Source: Pectobacterium parmentieri
Lineage (GTDB): Bacteria; Pseudomonadota; Gammaproteobacteria; Enterobacterales; Enterobacteriaceae
Length of the DNA: 64,000 nt
Direction of reading: 5' to 3'
NCBI RefSeq assembly: GCF_001742145.1
Contig: NZ_CP015749.1
Span: 4,898,001-4,962,000 of the forward strand
Shown: positions 1 to 11,498 of the stretch, one piece after another
Position numbering within the stretch: position 1 is the first letter of the stretch
Layout: the number at the start of each line of letters is the position of its first letter
Program-made: the position numbers and the translations under genes
Notes under the pieces: model-generated
What the model was told of the DNA's origin: nothing
Database searches by the model: none
The model's input: only the letters and a program-made list of their open reading frames with translations

Positions 1-1
1 G

Positions 2-40
2 CATGATGATACTGATACCGTTAAGCAAAAGGGTCACTGA
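2..40 (+). CDS. lspA: Probable C-terminal tail of lipoprotein signal peptidase LspA (partial)
   Basis: An open frame enters from the left edge and ends at a TGA (38-40) whose last base is the first base of the next ATG, a TGATG coupling. The visible tail is 12 polar residues, so it cannot be identified by similarity. The assignment rests on gene order: in enterobacteria lspA lies directly upstream of fkpB, and translational coupling is common there. Without the upstream sequence this remains a context-based guess. Confidence 0.4.
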   Translation, partial: HDDTDTVKQKGH

Positions 41-513
41 TGTCCGAGACTGTGCAGCACAACAGCGCGCTGCTGGTGCATTTTATTCTGACGCTGGAGG
101 ATGGCTCTGCGGCCGAATCCACGCGTGAGCGCGGCAAGCCAGCGCTGTTTCGCCTTGGCGATGGCAGCCTGTCTGAGGCGTTGGAACAACATCTGTTGGG
201 ATTAAAGCGCGGCGATAAACGCAAGTTTACGCTGCCGCCGGAGTCGGCCTTTGGGCCGACCAATCCGAACTTGATCCAGTTCTTCCTACGTCGTGATTTT
301 GCCCAGACCGGCGTGCCGGATGTGGGCACCATCATGCTGTTCAGCGGCGTTGCCGGAAATGATATGCCGGGGATTATCCGCGATGTGACCGAAGAGTCCG
401 TCACCGTGGATTTCAACCATCCTTTATCTGGTCAGGCGATTACCTTCGATCTTGAAGTGCTGGATATCGATCCCGTACAACAGGAGGTGACACATGCAGA
501 TCCTGCTGGCTAA
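40..513 (+). CDS. fkpB: FKBP-type peptidyl-prolyl cis-trans isomerase FkpB (SlpA)
   Basis: This 157-residue protein is a short SlyD/FkpB-type FKBP. These enzymes isomerise X-Pro bonds and act as folding helpers in the cytoplasm. The family pattern is visible: an N-terminal strand with [12 protein letters not shown], the flap-containing insertion domain in the middle ([15 protein letters not shown]), and a C-terminal FNHPLSG...F.LEVL strand that closes the FKBP barrel. The E. coli protein is about 149 residues. The start overlaps the preceding stop by one base, and the 3' end overlaps ispH by 20 bases, so fkpB and ispH must be cotranscribed. The conserved lspA-fkpB-ispH neighbourhood supports the call. 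Confidence 0.95.
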   Translation: MSETVQHNSALLVHFILTLEDGSAAESTRERGKPALFRLGDGSLSEALEQHLLGLKRGDKRKFTLPPESAFGPTNPNLIQFFLRRDFAQTGVPDVGTIMLFSGVAGNDMPGIIRDVTEESVTVDFNHPLSGQAITFDLEVLDIDPVQQEVTHADPAG

Positions 514-1444
514 TCCACGCGGTTTTTGTGCCGGTGTCGATCGGGCTATCAGCATTGTGGAACGTGCGCTGGAGCTTTTTGGTACGCCGATCTACGTCCG
601 TCATGAAGTGGTACATAATCGCTATGTGGTTAATGGCTTACGCGAACGCGGCGCGATTTTTATTGAGCAGATCGAAGATGTGCCGGATGGTGCGATTCTG
701 ATTTTCTCGGCACATGGCGTTTCGCAAGCGGTACGTAATGAAGCCAAAAATCGTGACCTGACGGTGTTCGATGCGACCTGTCCTCTGGTAACCAAGGTGC
801 ATATGGAAGTTGCCAGAGCCAGTAAGAAAGGTGTCGAAGCGATTCTTATCGGGCATGCCGGACACCCTGAAGTTGAAGGGACGATGGGGCAGTACAGCAG
901 TGAAGATGGCGGCATGTATCTGGTGGAGTCCCCTGAGGATGTCTGGCAGCTACAGGTAAAAGATGAAAGTAATCTGTGCTTTATGACGCAAACCACGCTT
1001 TCTGTTGATGACACCTATGCGGTGATTGATGCCTTGCGTGAGCGTTTCCCGCAGATTGTCGGCCCGCGTAAAGATGATATCTGCTATGCCACGACCAATC
1101 GTCAGGAAGCGGTTCGTCATTTGTCGGATAAGGCGGATGTCGTTTTTGTTGTGGGCTCTAAAAACTCCTCAAACTCCAACCGCCTTGCTGAATTGGCGCA
1201 GAGAGCCGGGAAAGCGGCCTATCTGATTGATGCTGCCGAAGATATCCAGGAATCATGGGTAACGGGCGTTGCGCAGGTTGGCGTCACCGCAGGGGCATCG
1301 GCCCCGGATATTTTGGTTCAACAGGTGATTCAGCGCCTGAAAGAATTAGGCGGCAAGGTTGCGGTTGAAATGCAAGGGCGTGAAGAAAACATCGTCTTTG
1401 AAGTGCCGAAAGAACTGCGTGTTGAAGTGAAACAGATCGATTAG
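494..1444 (+). CDS. ispH: 4-hydroxy-3-methylbut-2-enyl diphosphate reductase IspH
   Basis: IspH performs the last step of the methylerythritol phosphate pathway, reducing HMBPP to IPP and DMAPP with a [4Fe-4S] cluster in the cytoplasm. The protein is 316 residues, the same length as in E. coli. The three cluster cysteines are present: C12 in [13 protein letters not shown]96 in [11 protein letters not shown], and C197 in [11 protein letters not shown]. The active-site glutamate region and the SSNSNRL phosphate-binding motif are also visible. Its start lies inside the end of fkpB (20-base overlap), suggesting translational coupling. It ends just before a UUCG-capped hairpin, the likely end of the ileS-lspA type operon. 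Confidence 0.97.
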   Translation: MQILLANPRGFCAGVDRAISIVERALELFGTPIYVRHEVVHNRYVVNGLRERGAIFIEQIEDVPDGAILIFSAHGVSQAVRNEAKNRDLTVFDATCPLVTKVHMEVARASKKGVEAILIGHAGHPEVEGTMGQYSSEDGGMYLVESPEDVWQLQVKDESNLCFMTQTTLSVDDTYAVIDALRERFPQIVGPRKDDICYATTNRQEAVRHLSDKADVVFVVGSKNSSNSNRLAELAQRAGKAAYLIDAAEDIQESWVTGVAQVGVTAGASAPDILVQQVIQRLKELGGKVAVEMQGREENIVFEVPKELRVEVKQID

Positions 1445-1453
1445 TCTGTTTCT

Positions 1454-1477
1454 GCGATAGGGCTTCGGCTCTATCGC
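1454..1477 (+). terminator. Probable terminator hairpin after ispH
   Basis: A 10-bp stem with one G-T pair and a TTCG tetraloop starts 9 bases after the ispH stop. The T-tract that follows is poor (TGTTATTCCC), so it may be a weak intrinsic terminator or an RNA 3' stabiliser. Confidence 0.6.
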
Positions 1478-2601
<1,124 letters not shown>

Positions 2602-2807
2602 TATTTTATTTTTATAACAAAAATATATCTATATGAAAAAGGTGGGCTTTTTTGTGTTCGCCTTTATTTTTTCATTTTTGGTTTGTTTTTGTTGTTATCA
2701 CCGGTTTTTATGTGTGTTTTATTCTCTTTTTTCGTGATGGTTTACCTTCCTTACTTCCTAAATGTCCTTTATTGGTTATTTGTCGCCCTTATTTTAACAA
2801 AATTGTC

Positions 2808-2823
2808 TCGCAACCGTTTACTT
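2808..2823 (+). promoter_or_regulatory. Candidate PurR operator of carAB
   Basis: The 16-mer TCGCAACCGTTTACTT matches 12 of 16 positions of the PurR consensus ACGCAAACGTTTTCNT, counting by eye. It lies about 100 bases upstream of the proposed P1 promoter, similar to the E. coli carAB arrangement where PurR represses P1. The position is seen; the function is inferred. Confidence 0.5.
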
Positions 2824-2907
2824 GTCTGAGTTGATACGGCTTTTTACGTCAGTGGGCGGTTATTTATTTCGGAAAGCATAAAAATAAGAGAAAAAAAGCG
2901 GTTTGGG

Positions 2908-2936
2908 TAGACAATCGGGAAGACCATCATTAAAAT
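2908..2936 (+). promoter_or_regulatory. Proposed carAB promoter P1 (pyrimidine-controlled)
   Basis: TAGACA (2908-2913) and TAAAAT (2931-2936) are separated by exactly 17 bases, each matching five of six sigma-70 consensus bases. Transcription should begin around 2943-2944, where the sequence AATTTGC contains a T3 run. In E. coli, carAB P1 is controlled by UTP-dependent slippage on a similar GTTTGC start, so the same mechanism is plausible here. Confidence 0.6.
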
Positions 2937-2997
2937 GCGCCCAATTTGCCAAAAATTGGCCTTACAGGTAGTTTTTGCATTGATTTAGTGGCTCGAA

Positions 2998-3036
2998 TCT
3001 GAATTAATATGCAAATAACGTGATTGTTTATTCCTT
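2998..3036 (+). promoter_or_regulatory. Tandem ArgR boxes overlapping carAB promoter P2
   Basis: Two 18-bp ARG-box-like palindromes lie 3 bp apart, at 2998-3015 (TCTGAATTAATATGCAAA) and 3019-3036 (weaker). This is the spacing ArgR hexamers use. They sit just upstream of the carA start and overlap the region where the arginine-repressed P2 promoter lies in E. coli. The match to the WNTGAATWWWWATTCANW consensus is by eye; repression by arginine is inferred from the family. Confidence 0.65.
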
Positions 3037-3046
3037 GGAGGGTGTT

Positions 3047-4195
3047 TTGATTAAGTCAGCGCTATTGGTTCTGGAAGACGGAACCCAATTCCACGGTCGG
3101 GCCATTGGGGCAGAAGGATTGGCAGTGGGGGAAGTGGTCTTCAATACGTCGATGACCGGTTATCAAGAAATCCTTACTGATCCTTCCTATTCCCGCCAGA
3201 TTGTCACTCTCACTTATCCCCATATCGGTAATGTTGGCGCCAATGCCAACGATGAAGAATCCCCATCTGTACAGGCTCAAGGTCTGGTTATTCGCGATTT
3301 ACCTCTGATTGCCAGCAACTACCGTAGTGAAGAAAGCCTCTCTGAATACCTCAAACGCAACAACATCGTCGCCATCGCTGACATCGATACCCGTAAACTA
3401 ACCCGTCTGCTGCGTGAAAAAGGCGCACAGAATGGCTGCATCATCGCGGGCGATGCACCGGATGCCGTTGTCGCCTTGGCGAAAGCGAAAGCTTTCCCAG
3501 GGTTGAAAGGGATGGATCTGGCCAAAGAAGTGACGACGGCAGAAAGCTATAGCTGGTTACAGGGAAGCTGGACGCTGGAAGGTGAATTGCCTGCGGCGAA
3601 AAACGAAAGCGACCTGCCTTACCACGTGGTGGCTTATGACTACGGTGTGAAACGCAACATTCTGCGTATGCTGGTGGATCGCGGCTGTCGCCTGACGGTC
3701 GTTCCAGCGCAGACACCTGCTGAGGACGTACTGAAGCTTAATCCAGACGGTATTTTCCTCTCTAACGGCCCGGGTGACCCGGAACCGTGTGACTACGCAA
3801 TTCGCGCGATCAAAACCTTCCTGGAAACGGATATTCCGGTATTCGGTATCTGTCTGGGTCACCAACTGCTGGCATTGGCGAGCGGTGCGAAGACCATCAA
3901 AATGAAGCTGGGTCACCACGGTGGCAACCATCCGGTAAAAGATCTGGATAACGACTGTGTGATGATCACCGCACAGAACCACGGCTTTGCGGTGGATGAA
4001 GCTAATCTGCCTGACACACTGCGCGTCACGCATAAATCCTTGTTTGACCACACGGTTCAGGGAATTCACCGTACTGACAAACCGGCGTTCAGCTTCCAGG
4101 GGCACCCAGAAGCCAGCCCTGGCCCGCATGATGCCGCGCCGCTGTTCGACCACTTTATTGACTTGATTCAGACTTACCGTTCTTCAGCTAAATAA
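3047..4195 (+). CDS. carA: Carbamoyl-phosphate synthase small (glutaminase) subunit CarA
   Basis: CarA hydrolyses glutamine and passes ammonia to CarB for carbamoyl phosphate, the shared precursor of arginine and pyrimidines. I start it at TTG (3047) after GGAGGGTG; this unusual TTG start is also used in E. coli and gives 382 residues ([12 protein letters not shown]). An upstream in-frame ATG would run through the ArgR boxes. The class I amidotransferase domain is in the C-terminal half: [13 protein letters not shown] carries the nucleophile Cys, and the [10 protein letters not shown] segment carries the catalytic His-Glu pair. carB follows 14 bases later, so the two are cotranscribed. Confidence 0.97.
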   Translation: MIKSALLVLEDGTQFHGRAIGAEGLAVGEVVFNTSMTGYQEILTDPSYSRQIVTLTYPHIGNVGANANDEESPSVQAQGLVIRDLPLIASNYRSEESLSEYLKRNNIVAIADIDTRKLTRLLREKGAQNGCIIAGDAPDAVVALAKAKAFPGLKGMDLAKEVTTAESYSWLQGSWTLEGELPAAKNESDLPYHVVAYDYGVKRNILRMLVDRGCRLTVVPAQTPAEDVLKLNPDGIFLSNGPGDPEPCDYAIRAIKTFLETDIPVFGICLGHQLLALASGAKTIKMKLGHHGGNHPVKDLDNDCVMITAQNHGFAVDEANLPDTLRVTHKSLFDHTVQGIHRTDKPAFSFQGHPEASPGPHDAAPLFDHFIDLIQTYRSSAK

Positions 4196-4209
4196 TCAGG
4201 AGCGAGAAA

Positions 4210-7200
4210 ATGCCAAAACGTACAGATATTAAAAGCATCCTGATTCTGGGCGCAGGCCCGATTGTCATCGGCCAGGCGTGTGAGTTTGACTACTCGGGTG
4301 CACAGGCGTGTAAAGCGCTGCGTGAAGAGGGTTACCGCGTTATTCTGGTGAACTCCAACCCAGCAACCATCATGACCGACCCGGAAATGGCCGATGCAAC
4401 TTACATCGAGCCGATTCACTGGGAAGTGGTGCGTAAAATCATTGAAAAAGAGCGTCCAGATGCGGTACTGCCGACGATGGGTGGCCAGACCGCGCTGAAC
4501 TGTGCGCTGGAGCTGGAACGTCAGGGCGTGCTGGCCGAATTCGGTGTCACCATGATTGGTGCAACGGCGGATGCGATTGATAAAGCAGAAGATCGCCGCC
4601 GTTTCGACGTCGCGATGAAAAAAATCGGTCTGGATACCGCACGTTCCGGTATTGCACACAATATGGAAGAAGCGCTGGCTGTAGCGGCTGACGTTGGCTT
4701 CCCGTGCATTATCCGTCCTTCCTTTACGATGGGCGGCACCGGTGGCGGTATCGCTTATAACCGTGAAGAGTTCGAAGAGATCTGTGAACGCGGACTGGAT
4801 CTTTCGCCAACCAAAGAGCTGTTGATCGATGAATCACTGATCGGTTGGAAAGAGTATGAGATGGAAGTGGTGCGTGATAAGAACGACAACTGCATCATCG
4901 TCTGCTCCATCGAAAACTTTGATGCGATGGGCATCCACACCGGTGACTCCATCACCGTTGCGCCAGCGCAAACGCTGACCGATAAAGAATATCAAATCAT
5001 GCGTAACGCCTCGATGGCGGTACTGCGTGAAATCGGCGTAGAAACAGGCGGTTCTAACGTTCAGTTCTCGGTAAACCCGAAAACCGGTCGCCTGATCGTT
5101 ATCGAAATGAACCCGCGCGTATCACGTTCTTCCGCGCTGGCCTCTAAAGCGACGGGCTTCCCGATTGCGAAAATTGCCGCCAAACTGGCGGTAGGTTATA
5201 CGCTCGATGAGTTGATGAACGACATCACTGGTGGCCGTACGCCAGCGTCCTTCGAACCCGCTATCGACTACGTTGTCACCAAGATCCCACGTTTCAACTT
5301 CGAGAAATTCGCGGGTGCCAACGACCGTCTGACCACACAGATGAAATCTGTCGGTGAAGTGATGGCGATTGGTCGCACACAGCAAGAATCTTTGCAAAAA
5401 GCACTGCGTGGTCTGGAAGTGGGCGCAACGGGCTTCGATCCGAAAGTTGATTTGGATGACCCTGAAGCGCTGACCAAGATCCGCCGCGAGCTGAAAGATG
5501 CTGGTGCCGAGCGTATCTGGTACATCGCGGATGCCTTCCGCGCCGGGATGTCCGTAGATGGCGTGTTTAACCTGACCAACGTCGATCGTTGGTTCCTGGT
5601 GCAGATTGAAGAGCTGGTGCGTTTGGAAGAACAGGTTGCAGAGAAAGGTATCACTGCGTTGGATGCCGATTTCCTACGCATGCTGAAGCGTAAAGGCTTT
5701 GCCGATGCGCGTCTGGCGAAACTGGCTGGCGTGGCGGAAAGCGAAATTCGCAAGCTGCGCGATAAATTTGATCTTCACCCAGTTTATAAGCGCGTCGATA
5801 CCTGTGCGGCGGAATTCTCGACCGATACGGCGTATATGTACTCCACGTATGAAGAAGAGTGTGAAGCCAACCCGACTCAGGATCGTGACAAAATCATGGT
5901 GCTGGGTGGTGGGCCGAACCGCATCGGTCAGGGGATCGAGTTTGACTACTGCTGCGTCCATGCCTCGCTGGCGCTGCGCGAAGATGGTTATGAAACCATC
6001 ATGGTCAACTGTAACCCTGAAACCGTTTCAACAGACTACGATACGTCTGACCGCCTGTACTTTGAGCCGGTAACGTTTGAAGATGTACTGGAAATTGTCC
6101 GTATCGAGAAGCCAAAAGGCGTTATCGTGCAGTACGGTGGCCAGACGCCACTGAAACTGGCGCGTGCGCTGGAAGCCGCTGGTGTGCCGGTTATCGGCAC
6201 CAGCCCGGACGCGATTGACCGTGCAGAAGACCGCGAGCGTTTCCAACAGGCAGTGAATCGTCTGGGGCTGAAGCAACCGGCTAATGCCACGGTAGCGACG
6301 ATTGAGCAGGCAGTAGAAAAAGCGCGTGGCATTGGCTACCCGCTGGTTGTCCGTCCTTCTTATGTTCTGGGCGGTCGAGCGATGGAAATCGTGTATGACG
6401 AAATCGACCTTAAGCGCTACTTCCAAAACGCAGTTAGCGTGTCCAACGATGCGCCAGTTCTGTTAGACCGTTTCCTTGACGATGCTATCGAAGTCGACGT
6501 TGATGCCATTTGCGACGGTGAGCGTGTACTGATTGGCGGCATTATGGAACACATCGAGCAGGCTGGGGTTCACTCTGGTGACTCGGCTTGTTCACTGCCT
6601 GCTTACACGCTGAGCAAAGAAATTCAGGACGTGATGCGCCAGCAGGTTGAAAAACTGGCATTTGAACTGTGTGTTCGTGGCCTGATGAACGTGCAGTTCG
6701 CGGTGAAGAATAATGAAGTTTATCTGATTGAAGTGAACCCGCGTGCAGCGCGTACCGTACCGTTTGTCTCGAAAGCGACTGGTGTTCCGTTGGCGAAAGT
6801 CGCGGCACGCGTGATGGCAGGTAAAACGCTGGCTGAGCAGGGCGTTACCAAAGAAATTATCCCGCCGTACTACTCGGTAAAAGAGGTGGTACTGCCGTTC
6901 AACAAATTCCCTGGCGTTGACCCGATTCTGGGGCCAGAAATGCGTTCGACCGGTGAAGTGATGGGCGTTGGCCGCACGTTTGCTGAAGCGTTTGCCAAGG
7001 CGATGCTGGGCAGCAATTCGCACATGAAGAAAACTGGACGAGCGCTGTTGTCGGTACGTGAAGGCGATAAAGCTCGGGTGGTGGATCTGGCGGCCAAGCT
7101 GCTGAAACACGGTTTTGAGCTGGATGCGACGCACGGCACGGCGATTGAACTGGGTGAGGCTGGCATTAATCCGCGTCTGGTGAACAAGGTGCATGAAGGT

Positions 7201-7434
7201 CGTCCGCACATTCAGGACCGCATCAAGAACGGCGAGTACACTTACATCGTTAACACCACCGCAGGGCGTCAGGCGATTGAAGACTCTAAGCTGATTCGCC
7301 GTAGCGCGCTGCAATACAAGGTGCACTACGACACGACGCTGAACGGCGGTTTCGCTACCGCGATGTCGTTGACGGCCGATCCGACGGAGAAAGTCACCTC
7401 CGTGCAGGAAATGCATGCGATGATCAAAGGCTGA
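4210..7434 (+). CDS. carB: Carbamoyl-phosphate synthase large subunit CarB
   Basis: CarB makes carbamoyl phosphate from bicarbonate, ammonia and two ATP. At 1074 residues it matches the family (E. coli 1073). The internal duplication is clear: two ATP-grasp halves begin with [19 protein letters not shown] (residues 13-31) and [19 protein letters not shown] (about 562-580). Each has a glycine-rich loop ([10 protein letters not shown] and [10 protein letters not shown]) and an IEMNPR or IEVNPR metal-binding motif. A C-terminal MGS-like allosteric domain (from about 935) would bind ornithine and UMP. It is cotranscribed with carA behind dual promoters and ends at a strong terminator. Confidence 0.98.
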   Translation: MPKRTDIKSILILGAGPIVIGQACEFDYSGAQACKALREEGYRVILVNSNPATIMTDPEMADATYIEPIHWEVVRKIIEKERPDAVLPTMGGQTALNCALELERQGVLAEFGVTMIGATADAIDKAEDRRRFDVAMKKIGLDTARSGIAHNMEEALAVAADVGFPCIIRPSFTMGGTGGGIAYNREEFEEICERGLDLSPTKELLIDESLIGWKEYEMEVVRDKNDNCIIVCSIENFDAMGIHTGDSITVAPAQTLTDKEYQIMRNASMAVLREIGVETGGSNVQFSVNPKTGRLIVIEMNPRVSRSSALASKATGFPIAKIAAKLAVGYTLDELMNDITGGRTPASFEPAIDYVVTKIPRFNFEKFAGANDRLTTQMKSVGEVMAIGRTQQESLQKALRGLEVGATGFDPKVDLDDPEALTKIRRELKDAGAERIWYIADAFRAGMSVDGVFNLTNVDRWFLVQIEELVRLEEQVAEKGITALDADFLRMLKRKGFADARLAKLAGVAESEIRKLRDKFDLHPVYKRVDTCAAEFSTDTAYMYSTYEEECEANPTQDRDKIMVLGGGPNRIGQGIEFDYCCVHASLALREDGYETIMVNCNPETVSTDYDTSDRLYFEPVTFEDVLEIVRIEKPKGVIVQYGGQTPLKLARALEAAGVPVIGTSPDAIDRAEDRERFQQAVNRLGLKQPANATVATIEQAVEKARGIGYPLVVRPSYVLGGRAMEIVYDEIDLKRYFQNAVSVSNDAPVLLDRFLDDAIEVDVDAICDGERVLIGGIMEHIEQAGVHSGDSACSLPAYTLSKEIQDVMRQQVEKLAFELCVRGLMNVQFAVKNNEVYLIEVNPRAARTVPFVSKATGVPLAKVAARVMAGKTLAEQGVTKEIIPPYYSVKEVVLPFNKFPGVDPILGPEMRSTGEVMGVGRTFAEAFAKAMLGSNSHMKKTGRALLSVREGDKARVVDLAAKLLKHGFELDATHGTAIELGEAGINPRLVNKVHEGRPHIQDRIKNGEYTYIVNTTAGRQAIEDSKLIRRSALQYKVHYDTTLNGGFATAMSLTADPTEKVTSVQEMHAMIKG

Positions 7435-7466
7435 TAGACCGACTTCGGTAGGTTGTAAGCTGATAA

Positions 7467-7501
7467 TAAAAGCCAGCGTTGGTAACAGCGCTGGCTTTTT
7501 T
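7467..7501 (+). terminator. Rho-independent terminator of carAB
   Basis: An 11-bp stem (AAAAGCCAGCG paired with CGCTGGCTTTT) with a 9-base loop is followed by a T-run. The A-rich 5' side means it may also serve the convergent lysE-type gene. Confidence 0.9.
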
Positions 7502-7520
7502 AATGGGAGCGTTTTGAGTT

Positions 7521-8135
7521 TTAACCCAATGCCACTTTGATGCCCAGCGCGATCAGCACCGTGCCCAGCAGTTTATCGACCAGTTTTTGCACTTTAGCCA
7601 ACCCGCGCCGTACCGGTTCGCTTTGGAAAAGTACCACCAACAGCGGCCACCAGACGACAGAGAGCCCCCAGATAATCATGGCATACCACAGCTTTTCACC
7701 GATGCCGGAGTGAATATTAAGAACCTGGGTGAACATTGCCAGAAAGAATAGTGTGGCCTTCGGGTTAAGCAAGTTGCAGAGATAACCTTGCAGGAACGCT
7801 TTTTTCAGGCTGACGCTTTGCTGCACCAGGTTTGATACGTCCATTTTACTTCCGCCGCGCGTGAATAGTGCCTGAATACCGATCCAGATTAGGTAGGCGG
7901 CGCCCGCATATTTCAGTACATTAAACAGCCACGGGGTGGTGGTGATAACGACGGCTAGCCCGGCGACACAGTACGTCATGTGGGTTGCCACGCCGCAGAT
8001 TACGCCAATGGCCGTCATCATTGCGGCAGCGCGGGGATAGCGCGCGGCATTCCTGATGACGAGAAAAAAATCGGGGCCGGGAGAGAGCATCCCCAGCGTG
8101 GCGATCGTCGCGACAAACAGTGATGTTTCTAACAT
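7521..8135 (-). CDS. LysE/RhtB-family amino acid exporter
   Basis: A 204-residue inner-membrane protein with about six hydrophobic segments. It has the family signature near the N-terminus: LGMLSPGPDFFLVIRNA (about residues 13-29), followed by a conserved glycine-rich helix and LCNLLNPKATLFFLAMF. Members export homoserine, threonine, lysine or related amino acids; the substrate cannot be read from sequence. I chose the ATG at 8135 because GGA lies 6 bases upstream. An ATG two codons earlier (8141) abuts the same GGA, and the longer open frame to 8240 has no support. It is convergent with carB. A neighbouring second exporter pair (yjjPB) is divergent. Confidence 0.9.
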   Translation of the reverse strand: MLETSLFVATIATLGMLSPGPDFFLVIRNAARYPRAAAMMTAIGVICGVATHMTYCVAGLAVVITTTPWLFNVLKYAGAAYLIWIGIQALFTRGGSKMDVSNLVQQSVSLKKAFLQGYLCNLLNPKATLFFLAMFTQVLNIHSGIGEKLWYAMIIWGLSVVWWPLLVVLFQSEPVRRGLAKVQKLVDKLLGTVLIALGIKVALG

Positions 8136-8357
8136 GGTCATTCCAGACGGTGAAAAAAGAGAGAGGCCGAGGGAATCATAGCGCCAGAATAATGAATTCG
8201 CATCACACTTATTGGTTATTCGGCGGTGATATGTTAACAATTATCCTTTCATTTTTTGTGGTTAATTTTAGGGGCAGGTTGAGAGAACAACATGGTCAGT
8301 GAACGTGAGAACCGTGAACTATTAAGTAGTGAAAAACAATTATGTGGCGAAAAACGG

Positions 8358-9131
8358 ATGAGTGAAGCGCCACAGCAGCGGGAAATAACCCGATTGTGCA
8401 TCCAGTGCGCACTGCTGCTATTGCAGCATGGTGCAGAAAGTATGGTCGTGGAGCAACTGTCTTCAAGGTTGGGTATGGCACTGGGGGCCGATAGCGTTGA
8501 GAGTTCAATCTCGGCAAATTCGATTGTCCTGACCACCATCATGCAAGGGCATTGCCTGACGTCAACGCGGAAGAATGTGGATCGCGGCATTAACATGCAC
8601 GTTGTTATTGAGGTGCAGCATGCGGTGATCATGGCTGAGCATAAACTGCTGGACGTGGCGGGCGTGGAAAAGCGTTTGGGACATATTAAGCCACTGCGCT
8701 ATCCGCGTTGGCTGATGGTTTCCGTTGTGGCGCTCTCCTGCGGCTGCTTCAGCCGTTTGAACGGCGGTGGGTGGGATGCCTTTATTGTCACGCTGATTGC
8801 CAGCGGTCTGGCGATGTATGTCCGTCAGATCTTTACGGCACGACATCTGAATCCGCTAATCAATTTCTGTATTACGGCGTTTGTCGCCACGTCGGCGTCA
8901 GGGTTGCTGATGCGCTTGCCAGCTTTTTCTCAGACCTCGACGGTGGCGATGGCGGCGAGTGTGCTGCTGTTGGTTCCTGGCTTTCCCTTGATCAACGCCG
9001 TGGCGGATATGTTTAAAGGGCACGTAAATACCGGTCTGGCACGCTGGACGGTGGCGAGTTTATTGACGCTGGCAACCTGTATTGGTGTGGTGATGGCGAT
9101 GTCGCTGTGGGGGTTACGCGGATGGGCTTAA
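8358..9131 (+). CDS. yjjP: Threonine/serine exporter family protein YjjP (ThrE N-terminal part)
   Basis: This 257-residue protein matches E. coli YjjP closely: an N-terminal soluble region ([34 protein letters not shown]) and then about five membrane helices containing [21 protein letters not shown]. With YjjB it forms a split ThrE-like exporter; the E. coli pair has been reported to export succinate, so the substrate here is uncertain. The start at 8358 is chosen by alignment with YjjP. An in-frame ATG at 8292 with a GAGAG-type ribosome site would add 22 residues and cannot be excluded. It overlaps yjjB by 10 bases. Confidence 0.93.
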   Translation: MSEAPQQREITRLCIQCALLLLQHGAESMVVEQLSSRLGMALGADSVESSISANSIVLTTIMQGHCLTSTRKNVDRGINMHVVIEVQHAVIMAEHKLLDVAGVEKRLGHIKPLRYPRWLMVSVVALSCGCFSRLNGGGWDAFIVTLIASGLAMYVRQIFTARHLNPLINFCITAFVATSASGLLMRLPAFSQTSTVAMAASVLLLVPGFPLINAVADMFKGHVNTGLARWTVASLLTLATCIGVVMAMSLWGLRGWA

Positions 9132-9592
9132 GTTTACTTTGGGCGTTCTTGCAGGATATGTTGCTGGCTGCGGTTCCCGCGTTGGGGTTTGCGATGGTCT
9201 TCAACGTGCCACTGAAAGTGTTGCCTTACTGCGCACTGTTGGGCGGCGTCGGGCATGGCATTCGGTTTCTGGCGATACACTTTGGCATGAATATCGAATG
9301 GGCATCGTTTCTGGCGGCGATCCTGATTGGCATCACCGGCATTCGCTGGTCACGCTGGCTGCTGGCGCATCCGAAAGTCTTCACTGTGGCTGCCGTTATT
9401 CCGATGTTTCCCGGTATTTCTGCCTACACGGCGATGATTTCGGTGGTGGAGATTTCGCACCTTGGCTACAGCGAAGCGCTGATGAGCGTCATGATGACCA
9501 ATTTCCTAAAGGCCAGTTTTATTGTCGGTGCGCTCTCTATCGGCCTGTCTTTACCGGGGATCTGGCTCTACCGTAAACGGCCTGGGGTTTAA
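9122..9592 (+). CDS. yjjB: Threonine/serine exporter family protein YjjB (ThrE C-terminal part)
   Basis: A 156-residue, highly hydrophobic protein matching E. coli YjjB. It is the DUF3815/ThrE_2 half of the exporter, with the motif [20 protein letters not shown] at about residues 89-108 and about four membrane helices. Its ATG lies within the last codons of yjjP (10-base overlap), so the two halves are probably coupled in translation and assemble as one complex in the inner membrane. An ATG at 9107 would add five residues. No terminator was recognised before folA, which has its own upstream region of about 100 bases. Confidence 0.93.
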   Translation: MGLSLLWAFLQDMLLAAVPALGFAMVFNVPLKVLPYCALLGGVGHGIRFLAIHFGMNIEWASFLAAILIGITGIRWSRWLLAHPKVFTVAAVIPMFPGISAYTAMISVVEISHLGYSEALMSVMMTNFLKASFIVGALSIGLSLPGIWLYRKRPGV

Positions 9593-9690
9593 AACTCTTA
9601 TATTACATTTCCGTCGAGTCTTGATATCGACGAGCGAAAGGGCTTTCCGTATAGTGTCAGCAATTTTCTGACCTACAGGGTTTTTTCACC

Positions 9691-10173
9691 ATGGTTATTA
9701 GTTTGATTGCTGCACTGGCAGTGGATCGCGTAATCGGTATGGAAAACGCGATGCCGTGGCATTTGCCCGCCGATCTGGCATGGTTTAAGCGTAATACGCT
9801 TAATAAGCCGATTATTATGGGGCGTAATACTTTCCGTTCTATCGGTCAGCCGCTGCCTGGCCGGCTGAATGTGGTCGTCAGTAATCATCCCGGTGATGAC
9901 GATCGCGTGACCTGGGTCTCGTCGCTGGACGCTGCGCTGGCGGCGGCGGGTGAGGTTGAGGAAGTGATGGTGATTGGCGGCGGTAGCATTTATCAACAGA
10001 TGCTGCCGCAGGCTAACCGTCTTTATCTGACGCATATTGATGCCGAAGTGGAAGGCGACACGCATTTCCCTGATTACGAGCCGGATGAATGGCAGTCTGT
10101 CTTCAGCGAATTCCATGATGCTGATGAGCGCAATTCACACAGTTACTGCTTTGAAATTCTGGAACGCCGCTAA
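9691..10173 (+). CDS. folA: Dihydrofolate reductase FolA
   Basis: FolA reduces dihydrofolate to tetrahydrofolate with NADPH and is the target of trimethoprim. The 160-residue length is typical of chromosomal enterobacterial enzymes (E. coli 159). Visible hallmarks are [21 protein letters not shown], the catalytic Asp in [15 protein letters not shown], the NADPH-binding IIMGRNTF and VIGGGSIY, and the C-terminal [11 protein letters not shown] strand. A TATAGT hexamer about 40 bases upstream may be part of its promoter. It is monocistronic, ending at a clear terminator. Confidence 0.98.
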   Translation: MVISLIAALAVDRVIGMENAMPWHLPADLAWFKRNTLNKPIIMGRNTFRSIGQPLPGRLNVVVSNHPGDDDRVTWVSSLDAALAAAGEVEEVMVIGGGSIYQQMLPQANRLYLTHIDAEVEGDTHFPDYEPDEWQSVFSEFHDADERNSHSYCFEILERR

Positions 10174-10220
10174 GGGCATTTTTCTGCGATAACGTTCCAT
10201 CGGTAATACGATGAAGACTC

Positions 10221-10246
10221 AAACCCGCCTCGCAGCGGGTTTTTTC
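10221..10246 (+). terminator. Rho-independent terminator of folA
   Basis: AACCCGC pairs with GCGGGTT around a 6-base loop, followed by a run of T. Confidence 0.88.
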
Positions 10247-10403
10247 ATTCACATTTCCGTCATCTGCCATCGTTAGTATAAAACAAGTCATTGTTCGCGT
10301 AGTGAAATTGAAGTATCGCTAAATCGAAGTGTAGATAGGTCGAGGTGCGATTAAGTTGAAATACACGTAAACCGCTGTGTTTGATATGAAGGAGATAGTG
10401 CGT

Positions 10404-10598
10404 ATGACGAATAGAAGCAGCAATCTGAATACTGACCGTTTGAGCGATCCACGCCGCCGCGAATTGCCGACAGGTGGCGTAGAACCCGTTGGCCTGGCTG
10501 GGTTTCTTGGTGGCGGTATCTGGTCGATTCCCGCCGAGGCGTTAGCCGTGCCATCATCCAAAAAAATTCAGTCTGGGACGACTTTCCCCTTTCTATGA
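10404..10598 (+). CDS. Possible small protein, 64 residues, unknown function
   Basis: An ATG preceded by a strong AAGGAG site, 9 bases upstream, opens a 64-codon frame. The protein is basic at the N-terminus (NRSSNLNTDRLSDPRRREL), then glycine/proline-rich (PTGGVEPVGLAGFLGGGIWS) with an Ala-rich stretch and a polar tail. No membrane helix or known domain is recognised. It lies between the folA terminator and the convergent apaH gene. The good ribosome site is the main support. Lack of a recognised family and the overlap with antisense frames keep the confidence low. Confidence 0.4.
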   Translation: MTNRSSNLNTDRLSDPRRRELPTGGVEPVGLAGFLGGGIWSIPAEALAVPSSKKIQSGTTFPFL

Positions 10599-10650
10599 CG
10601 ATGACACGGCTAGTAATGGAATGGCGACACCAGTGTATTACTCACCTATT

Positions 10651-11496
10651 TCAGAGAGTAATATCACCAGAGAGTTCGGTATTGGATGAGAGTGACGGTT
10701 GCGTAAAGTAGCGCTTATCGTCCCAACGCAGCATAGTCATTTCTCCCCCCCAACAGCACCCGGTATCCAGCGCATAAATGTTTTCCGGCGTGCCTTTCCC
10801 TTCCAATGATGCCCAATGGCCGAACACAATAGCGTATTCCCCAGCGATTTGACTTGGTAGATCAAACCATGGTTTTAGCAGGGAAGGTGCCTGACCCGGT
10901 GGCTCTTTACACAGCATATCCAACTGCCCGCCAGAGAAGCAGTAGCGCATACGGGTAAAAACATTGGTGCTAAAGCGTAGACGTGCCAGACCGCTGATCT
11001 CTGGACTCCAGTGGTTCGGCATATCGCCATACATGGCATCAAGGAAAAGCGGATAGCTGTCGCTACTCAGGATCGATTCAACTTCGCGTGCGCACATCAG
11101 TGCTGTCGGCAGATCCCACTGTGGTGTGATGCCCGCGTGCGCCATAACCAGCTTCAGATCGTCATCAACCTGTAAGATCGGCTGACGGCGTAGCCAGTTG
11201 ATTAGCTCATCTGAGTCTGGTGCGGTGAGGAGATCGTTGAGACGATCTTTCGGCTTGTTACGGCTGATACCCGCATAAACGGCCAGCAGGTGCAGATCGT
11301 GATTGCCAAGCACCATACGGACAGATGAACCGAGGGAACGAACGAAGCGCAGAACCTGAAGCGAATCCGGCCCGCGTGCGACTAAATCACCGGTTAGCCA
11401 GAGCGTATCCTGCTCAGGATTAAAGGAAACTTGCGCTAATAACGCTTTGAGTTCAACTAAACAGCCGTGAACATCACCAACTAAATAGGTAGACAT
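10651..11496 (-). CDS. apaH: Bis(5'-nucleosyl)-tetraphosphatase (symmetrical) ApaH
   Basis: ApaH hydrolyses Ap4A to two ADP and also removes Np4 caps from RNA. It is a 281-residue PPP-family metallophosphatase (E. coli 280). The metal-binding motifs are all visible: GDVHG at 8-12, GDLVARGP at 36-43, GNHDLHL at 64-70, and the later His residues in MAHAGI and VFGHWASL. It is the last gene of the lptD-surA-pdxA-rsmA-apaG-apaH operon, starting two bases after the apaG stop. No intrinsic terminator was recognised beyond it. Confidence 0.97.
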   Translation of the reverse strand: MSTYLVGDVHGCLVELKALLAQVSFNPEQDTLWLTGDLVARGPDSLQVLRFVRSLGSSVRMVLGNHDLHLLAVYAGISRNKPKDRLNDLLTAPDSDELINWLRRQPILQVDDDLKLVMAHAGITPQWDLPTALMCAREVESILSSDSYPLFLDAMYGDMPNHWSPEISGLARLRFSTNVFTRMRYCFSGGQLDMLCKEPPGQAPSLLKPWFDLPSQIAGEYAIVFGHWASLEGKGTPENIYALDTGCCWGGEMTMLRWDDKRYFTQPSLSSNTELSGDITL

Positions 11497-11498
11497 AA

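Noticed and set aside
6592..7416. A 274-codon minus-strand frame opposite carB
   Set aside because: Antisense shadow in a gene of strong codon bias.
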